Source: an uncultured Collinsella sp. (GTDB lineage Bacteria; Actinomycetota; Coriobacteriia; Coriobacteriales; Coriobacteriaceae). From it: DNA of 9,324 nucleotides. The position numbers were made by a program, and so were the translations under genes. The stretch covers positions 1-9,324 of the forward strand of contig CATVZP010000079.1 of assembly GCA_958348565.1 (NCBI GenBank), written 5' to 3'. Under the pieces are notes generated by a model. The model was not told the DNA's origin. It did no database searches and was given only the letters and a program-made list of their open reading frames with translations. Positions 5,524 through 9,324 of the stretch are shown in pieces; position 1 is the stretch's first letter, and each line of letters begins with the position of its first letter.

Positions 5524-7527
5524 ATGGCTAAGTTTGACATCATCGCCGCGACCGGTTGCCCGACCGGCATTGCGCACACCTTCATGGCGAAGGAGGCGCT
5601 GGAGAAGGCAGCTGCCGAGCGAGGTCTGACCATTAAGGTCGAGACTCATGGCCAGGTCGGTGTCGAGAACGAGCTCACCAAGAGCGAGATCGCCGGTGCC
5701 AAGGCCGTCGTCGTCGCAGCCGATAAGGATGTCCAGGCTGAGCGTTTCGCCGGTAAGCCCATGGTTTCCGTTGGTGTTTCCAAGGCCCTGTCTGTCGAGG
5801 CTGCCGGTAAGCTGATCGACCGCGCGCTCGCCGCCAAGGGCGACGACTCGGTTGCGGCTGCTGCCGATGTCGAGGACGAGGTCGAGGAGAAGGAGTCCAT
5901 CGGCCACGTCATCTACAAGCACCTCATGAATGGCGTCAGCCACATGCTGGTCTTCGTCGTCGCCGGTGGTGTTCTGACCGCCGTCTCGTTCCTGTGGGGC
6001 ATCACGTCCTTCGATTCGACGGCTTCCGACTACAACACCTTTGCCGCTATGCTCAAGATCATCGGCGGTATCGCCATGAACCTCATGGTTCCGGTGCTTT
6101 CCGCCTACATCGCCGAGTCCATCGGCAAGCGCCCGGCGCTCGTTCCCGGTTTCGTCGCCGGTATGATCGCCATCCAGGGTCTGCCCGTTAACGCCGATAC
6201 CGGCATGATCGACGCCGGTGGCGCAGGTGTGGGCTTTGGCTTCCTGGGCGGCATCGTCGGCGGCTTCCTTGCTGGCTATGTCATCCTGCTGCTCGAGAAG
6301 GTCTTTGCCGGTCTGCCCAAGAACCTGGACGGCCTCAAGGCTATCTTCCTGTACCCGCTGTTCTCGACCGCCATCGTCGGTCTGGTCATGCTCGGCATCT
6401 CCGGCCCCATGGCTGCCATCAACACCGCCATGATGGACTTCCTCAAGGGCCTGTCCGCCTCTGGCGCCGTTGTCCTGGGTCTTGCCATCGGCTGCATGTG
6501 CGCCTTTGACATGGGTGGCCCGGTCAACAAGGCTGCTTACGTCACCGGTACCGCTATGCTCACCGAGGCTTTGGCCGCCGGTGTCGGTACCGACACCTAC
6601 AACTTCGGCACCAACTTCATGGCTGCCGTCTCCGCCGCTTGCATCGTTCCGCCGCTGATCACCACCTTCGCCGTCGTTGTCGGCAAGAAGTACTTCAGCC
6701 AGGAGGATCATGACGCCGGTATCGTCAACCTTATCCTTGGTTGCACCCACATCACCGAGGGCGCCATTCCGTTCATGACCAAGAACATCTGGCCCGTCAT
6801 GCCCATCATGATGGTCGGTTCTTCCATCGCTTCCATCTTGACCATCTTCTTCAACGTTCACGATCCGGCGCCTCACGGCGGCTTCCTGGTCCTGCCCGTT
6901 GTCGAGAACGGCCCGCAGTGGGTCCTCGCGATCCTCATCGGCGCCGTGGTCGGTGGCATCCTGTTCGTGGCCTTCAAGAAGTACGACTTCGAGAAGAACC
7001 AGAAGCCCGCTCCTGCAGCCAAGCCGGTTGAGGCCCCTAAGGCCGCTGCTGTCGAGGCCCCCAAGGCCGAGGCTTCCGACTTCGTGAAGGTCGAGAACGT
7101 CTTTGTCGCCGAGGACTTCGCTTCTCGTGACGAGGCTCTGAGCTTTGTCTCCAACCAGGCCGTTAAGGCCGGTATCGCCGGCGATGCCGACGCCGTGATG
7201 AACGCCTTCCTGGCCCGCGAGGCCGAGGGCACCACGGGCATGATGGAGGGCTTCGCCATTCCGCATGCCAAGTCCGACGCCATCACCGAGGCCGCTGTCA
7301 TCGTCGTCAAGGACGACTCTGGCGTGACCGGTTGGGACACCATGGACGGCGCTCCCGTCAACGTTGCCATCGCCCTGCTCATCCCGGGCGCTCAGGCTGG
7401 CACCACGCACCTCAAGATCCTGTCCAAGGTCGCCGAGGCGCTCATGGACGAGGACTTCCGTGCCACCGTCAAGGGTTCCACCGACGCCGCCGAGATCGCC
7501 AAGACGATCAACGCCCGCCTGGTCTAA
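5524..7527 (+). CDS. PTS fructose-family permease, single chain EIIB-EIIC-EIIA
   Basis: This membrane permease imports and phosphorylates a sugar, probably fructose, using phosphate from HPr. The 667-residue chain carries three domains. EIIB (about 1-105) has the phosphocysteine loop AATGCPTGIAHT with C12. An acidic linker (about 106-127) leads to EIIC (about 128-485), with many Gly/Ala-rich hydrophobic segments and the sugar-site motif HITEGAIPF (409-417). An Ala/Pro/Lys linker (491-518) leads to EIIA (about 522-667) with active-site H581 in GFAIPHAKSD. The start at 5524 is set by AAAGGAGG 5 nt upstream and by homology; the frame stays open upstream without a start of similar quality. Codon use is strongly biased to GCC/ATC/AAG/GTC, suggesting high expression. 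It stands alone between a divergent RpiR-type gene and ptsH, with no adjacent fruK. Family assignment is firm, substrate less so. Confidence 0.93.
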   Translation: MAKFDIIAATGCPTGIAHTFMAKEALEKAAAERGLTIKVETHGQVGVENELTKSEIAGAKAVVVAADKDVQAERFAGKPMVSVGVSKALSVEAAGKLIDRALAAKGDDSVAAAADVEDEVEEKESIGHVIYKHLMNGVSHMLVFVVAGGVLTAVSFLWGITSFDSTASDYNTFAAMLKIIGGIAMNLMVPVLSAYIAESIGKRPALVPGFVAGMIAIQGLPVNADTGMIDAGGAGVGFGFLGGIVGGFLAGYVILLLEKVFAGLPKNLDGLKAIFLYPLFSTAIVGLVMLGISGPMAAINTAMMDFLKGLSASGAVVLGLAIGCMCAFDMGGPVNKAAYVTGTAMLTEALAAGVGTDTYNFGTNFMAAVSAACIVPPLITTFAVVVGKKYFSQEDHDAGIVNLILGCTHITEGAIPFMTKNIWPVMPIMMVGSSIASILTIFFNVHDPAPHGGFLVLPVVENGPQWVLAILIGAVVGGILFVAFKKYDFEKNQKPAPAAKPVEAPKAAAVEAPKAEASDFVKVENVFVAEDFASRDEALSFVSNQAVKAGIAGDADAVMNAFLAREAEGTTGMMEGFAIPHAKSDAITEAAVIVVKDDSGVTGWDTMDGAPVNVAIALLIPGAQAGTTHLKILSKVAEALMDEDFRATVKGSTDAAEIAKTINARLV

Positions 7528-7561
7528 TCCAGCAGTTAGCGAATAATATCGCCCTTGTAAC

Positions 7562-7597
7562 AAAGGCGGAGACCCTCTCCAGGGCCTCCGCCTTTTT
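7562..7597 (+). terminator. Intrinsic terminator after the PTS permease gene
   Basis: AAAGGCGGAGACCCT (7562-7576) pairs with AGGGCCTCCGCCTTT (7581-7595) around a 4-nt loop, with one A-C mismatch. It runs into TTTTT (7593-7597). It starts 34 nt after the stop codon. The strong stem means ptsH probably has its own promoter. Confidence 0.88.
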
Positions 7598-7609
7598 CTG
7601 CCCCTCCCA

Positions 7610-7680
7610 TAAGTTGCGGTGAAATAGGGACTGTTTAAACGATTCAACCCCAAATTCAGTCCCTATTTCACCGCAACTTA
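7610..7680. repeat. Inverted repeat with 24-bp perfect arms
   Basis: The arm at 7610-7633 (TAAGTTGCGGTGAAATAGGG followed by ACTG) is the exact reverse complement of 7657-7680, around a 23-nt centre that begins with the palindrome GTTTAAAC (7633-7640). There is no U-tract and the previous terminator already serves the permease, so this looks like an inserted palindromic element of REP/MITE type and not a second terminator. No transposase is present. The sequence differs from the two other palindromes in the window, although CCGCAACTT at its right end recurs at 7780-7788. Confidence 0.7.
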
Positions 7681-7746
7681 AAAAGGGCATAGATAGACCC
7701 CATCAACTAGATCAACCAGCCGAACAAATAATCAGCCAGAATTTCG

Positions 7747-7972
7747 TTCGCACGATATTGCTCTGGACCGACCGAGTTTCCGCAACTTGCTCGCCCATAG
7801 GGGGCCGGGCGCGGCCTGTGAGATTTATCGCGAGTTCCGCACGAGCCGAAGAGCACTTAATGTGCTCTTCGTGCGAGCAGGACTGTAGAGCAGGAAATCT
7901 CACAGGCCGCGCCCGGCCCCCTATGGGCGAGCAAGCCGACGACAAACACATCTGTCCAACAATTCGTGCGAA
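7747..7972. repeat. Long GC-rich palindrome with 41-bp perfect arms
   Basis: Positions 7786-7826 are the exact reverse complement of 7895-7935 (41 of 41). Inside, CGAAGAGCAC (7847-7856) pairs with GTGCTCTTCG (7862-7871) around TTAAT, extended by CGCAC/GTGCG with a 4-nt bulge. Outside, the symmetry decays but resumes at TTCGCACGA (7747-7755) and TCGTGCGAA (7964-7972), joined by imperfectly matching 28-30-nt stretches. The whole unit is about 226 bp. A GCACGA/TCGTGC core occurs four times: at both ends and on both sides of the central hairpin. No gene is encoded. A MITE-like or structured-RNA role is possible. Confidence 0.75.
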
Positions 7973-7977
7973 ACATA

Positions 7978-8009
7978 ATGAAAAACCGTTTGATGTGAGT
8001 TAATATAAA
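7978..8009 (+). promoter_or_regulatory. Candidate ptsH promoter
   Basis: After the permease terminator and palindromes, an AT-rich stretch offers TAATAT (8001-8006) or TATAAA (8004-8009) as a -10 box. ATGAAA (7978-7983) is a weak -35 at 17 nt from the first. The implied leader is about 60 nt. The location is sensible but the match is modest. Confidence 0.35.
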
Positions 8010-8023
8010 CAACGTCGTGAATC

Positions 8024-8071
8024 TGACTCCTGCCGCATGCACGACAGGGGTTAAACACAAAAAAGGAGTCA
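8024..8071 (+). promoter_or_regulatory. ptsH leader: ribosome-site-sequestering stem with a competing hairpin
   Basis: TGACTCCT (8024-8031) is exactly complementary to AGGAGTCA (8064-8071), which contains the ptsH ribosome site AAAAGGAG (8061-8068, 6 nt before the ATG). The same upstream segment can form a closer hairpin: CTCCTGCCG (8027-8035) with CGACAGGGG (8042-8050) around CATGCA, having one C-A mismatch and one G-U pair. The two folds exclude each other, which is the layout of a translational switch. Whether this works in the cell is inference. Confidence 0.4.
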
Positions 8072-8074
8072 ATT

Positions 8075-8338
8075 ATGGTTTCTGAGAAGGCTACTCTCGT
8101 CAATCCGCAGGGTCTTCACATGCGTCCGGCCGGCCTCTTCGCCTCCACCATGGGCAAGTACGCCTGCGACGTGACGGTCGTCACCCCCGAGAAGGAGGTC
8201 AACGGCAAGTCCCCGATGGCACTCATGGCTGCTGGTATCCCCTGCGGTACCGAGGTCGAGGTCAAGTGCGACGGCGCTGACGAGGCCGAGGCTCTGGCTG
8301 CTGCCATCGAGCTCATCAAGAGCGGTCTTGGCGAGTAG
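8075..8338 (+). CDS. ptsH: Phosphocarrier protein HPr
   Basis: HPr is the small cytoplasmic carrier that accepts phosphate from enzyme I on a histidine and hands it to the EIIA domains of sugar permeases, such as the one encoded upstream. The 87-residue protein has the normal length. The active-site motif NPQGLHMRPAG places the phosphoacceptor at H15, with R17 following. NGKSPMALMAAGI places Ser at residue 46, the site modified by HPr kinase in Firmicutes; whether this organism has that kinase cannot be seen. The start is supported by AAAAGGAG 6 nt upstream. It is followed by ptsI 126 nt downstream, with a hairpin between them. Codon use is strongly biased, consistent with an abundant protein. 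Confidence 0.96.
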   Translation: MVSEKATLVNPQGLHMRPAGLFASTMGKYACDVTVVTPEKEVNGKSPMALMAAGIPCGTEVEVKCDGADEAEALAAAIELIKSGLGE

Positions 8339-8380
8339 AACTCAAACGGGTCGCATGTTGAACAATTAAGTTCATACTTG

Positions 8381-8418
8381 GGGGCGCAGTGACCTGTTCA
8401 AGGTAGCTGCGCTCTTTT
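8381..8418 (+). terminator. Weak terminator or attenuator hairpin between ptsH and ptsI
   Basis: GCGCAG (8384-8389) pairs with CTGCGC (8407-8412), with inner ACCT/AGGT (8392-8395 with 8401-8404) and outer G-U/G-C extensions. It is followed by TTTT (8415-8418). The internal loop and short U-tract suggest partial termination, which would give more ptsH than ptsI transcript. An RNA-processing or stability role is also possible. Confidence 0.5.
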
Positions 8419-8464
8419 GTCATGGATATGGCAAAACGCTTTATCACATGACACGGAGAGAGGA

Positions 8465-9324
8465 ATGGGAATGTATCAGGGAGTCAACGCATCCGAGGGC
8501 ATCGGCATCGGCACCGTCATGGTCGCCGTCGATCCCGACTTGACGTTTGAACCGCACGAGGTTGCTGATTCGGCCGCAGAGAAGGAGCGTTATCAGACGG
8601 CTCTTTCGGTCTTCTGCGAGAAGACCCAGGCTCAGGCCGACCACATGAAGGAGACGGTGGGCGAGGCCGAGGCCGAGATCATGAGCGGACACATCGTCCT
8701 GGCTCAGGACCCGGGCATGACTGACGCCATTAACGCCGCCATTGACGGTGGCACCTGCGCCGAGCAGGCGCTCATGGACACTTCGACCATGTTCGAGAAC
8801 ATGTTCCTGTCCATGGACGACGAGATGTTCCGTCTGCGCGCGGCCGACATCGCCGACATCCGCACCGGTATTCTGGCCGAGCTGCTGGGCAAGGAGGTCG
8901 TCGACCTCTCCGTCCTGCCCGAGAACACCGTCGTTGTCGTGCACGACCTTACGCCGTCCATGACCGCCACGATCGATAAGGCCCACGTTGCCGGCATTGT
9001 CACCGAGACCGGTGGCCGCACGTCGCACTCCGCGATCATCGCGCGTGCCCTCGAGATTCCGGCCGTCCTTTCGGTCTCTAACAGCTGCACCGCGCTTCGC
9101 AACGGTATGACCGTCGTCGTCGACGGTGGCAAGGGTGTTGTCGAGGCCGATCCCGACGAGGAGACGCTCGCTGCCTACACCGCCAAGGCCGAGGCCTTCG
9201 CTGCCGAGAAGGCGGCCCTCGAGGCCTTCCGCGGCAAGCCTTCTGTGACTGCCGATGGCATCAAGAAGATCATCGCCTGCAACATCGGTAACCCCGATGA
9301 CGTGCCCAACGCGCTCGATCACGA
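8465..9324 (+). CDS. ptsI: PTS enzyme I, PEP-protein phosphotransferase (5' part, runs off the window)
   Basis: Enzyme I autophosphorylates with PEP and passes phosphate to HPr, starting all PTS sugar uptake. The 286 codons visible, about half of a usual 570-residue protein, cover the N-terminal domain. They include MYQGVNASEGIGIG at the start, the HPr-binding helical region with GHIVLAQDPGM (75-85) and LRAADIADIRTGILAELLG (124-142), and the swivelling phosphohistidine domain. The active histidine is H188 in GGRTSHSAIIARALEIPAV (183-201), at nearly the same position as in E. coli (H189). The PEP-binding C-terminal domain lies beyond the window; there is no stop before the edge. The start is either ATG 8465 (GGAG 6 nt upstream, chosen) or ATG 8471 two codons later (GAGAGG 7 nt upstream). 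Confidence 0.95.
   Translation, partial: MGMYQGVNASEGIGIGTVMVAVDPDLTFEPHEVADSAAEKERYQTALSVFCEKTQAQADHMKETVGEAEAEIMSGHIVLAQDPGMTDAINAAIDGGTCAEQALMDTSTMFENMFLSMDDEMFRLRAADIADIRTGILAELLGKEVVDLSVLPENTVVVVHDLTPSMTATIDKAHVAGIVTETGGRTSHSAIIARALEIPAVLSVSNSCTALRNGMTVVVDGGKGVVEADPDEETLAAYTAKAEAFAAEKAALEAFRGKPSVTADGIKKIIACNIGNPDDVPNALDH

Larger units (their letters stand above)
7528..8074. other. 547-bp spacer between the PTS permease and ptsH
   Basis: No believable protein gene lies here. It holds, in order: an intrinsic terminator (7562-7597), a 24-bp-arm inverted repeat (7610-7680), about 66 nt of AT-richer sequence with nothing recognised (7681-7746), a long palindrome with 41-bp perfect arms (7747-7972) and the ptsH promoter/leader (about 7978-8074). 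Short open frames on both strands exist only because the palindrome is translated twice. Confidence 0.8.

Noticed and set aside
5422..7653. A 743-codon open frame on the minus strand opposite the PTS permease
   Set aside because: It is the shadow of a highly codon-biased GC-rich gene: composition is Gly/Asp/His-rich with no recognisable domain, and the plus strand encodes a complete EIIB-EIIC-EIIA protein.
7738..7981. CRISPR array
   Set aside because: The repeats are a single inverted pair with nested hairpins, not regularly spaced direct repeats with unique spacers, and no cas gene is near.
7712..8003. Two short ORFs on opposite strands (7712-7951 minus, 7758-8003 plus) sharing the peptide SPIGGRARPVRF
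   Set aside because: Both strands give the same peptide because the 41-bp perfect inverted repeat is read in each direction, so this is not evidence of coding.
8417..8445. Possible ptsI promoter TTGTCA-N17-TTTATC
   Set aside because: The -35 is good but the -10 matches only 3 of 6, and the predicted start would fall almost on the ribosome site.
8444..9322. A 292-codon minus-strand open frame opposite ptsI
   Set aside because: Same shadow effect. The plus strand reads an unmistakable enzyme I with its active-site histidine.

Overview
The window is about 9.3 kb of GC-rich bacterial chromosome. Gene content, codon preference (GCC, ATC, AAG, GAG), strong AAGGAG-type ribosome sites and the gene order suggest a member of the class Coriobacteriia, with a Collinsella-like gut actinobacterium as the best guess. 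This is inferred from gene style and not from a database match. Nothing in the coding part looks like a phage, a defence island or a newly acquired cassette.

Layout. (1) Positions 1-4173, plus strand: a tightly packed housekeeping operon, nusB-xseB-tlyA-nadK-recN, preceded by the last codons of another ORF. Genes are 2 nt apart or overlap (TGATG, ATGA and an 11-nt overlap), so they are almost certainly co-transcribed and translationally coupled. The exonuclease VII large subunit gene xseA is absent between nusB and xseB. (2) 4174-4394: convergent spacer with a perfect 13-bp bidirectional terminator, nested inside a longer 27-nt-arm inverted repeat. (3) 4395-5252, minus strand: a MurR/RpiR-family sugar-phosphate-responsive regulator. 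(4) 5253-5523: divergent control region with candidate promoters and a dyad. (5) 5524-7527, plus strand: a single-chain fructose-family PTS permease of order EIIB-EIIC-EIIA. (6) 7528-8074: a 547-bp spacer with a terminator, then two unrelated palindromic elements (24-bp perfect arms; 41-bp perfect arms in a roughly 226-bp imperfect palindrome), then the ptsH leader. (7) 8075 to the end: ptsH (HPr) and the 5' part of ptsI (enzyme I), separated by a hairpin.

How the genes work together. The right half is a compact phosphotransferase module. Enzyme I takes phosphate from PEP and passes it to HPr His15, then to EIIA His581, EIIB Cys12 and the incoming sugar. The RpiR-type regulator, transcribed divergently, probably senses a sugar phosphate and controls the permease. 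No 1-phosphofructokinase gene is adjacent. The left half covers transcription antitermination, rRNA methylation, NADP synthesis and DNA repair, in an arrangement widespread in Gram-positive bacteria.

The least ordinary material is non-coding: three palindromic repeats of different sequence in two spacers, and a ptsH leader in which an upstream segment can pair either with the ribosome-binding site or with a competing hairpin. No wholly new multi-gene system is visible.
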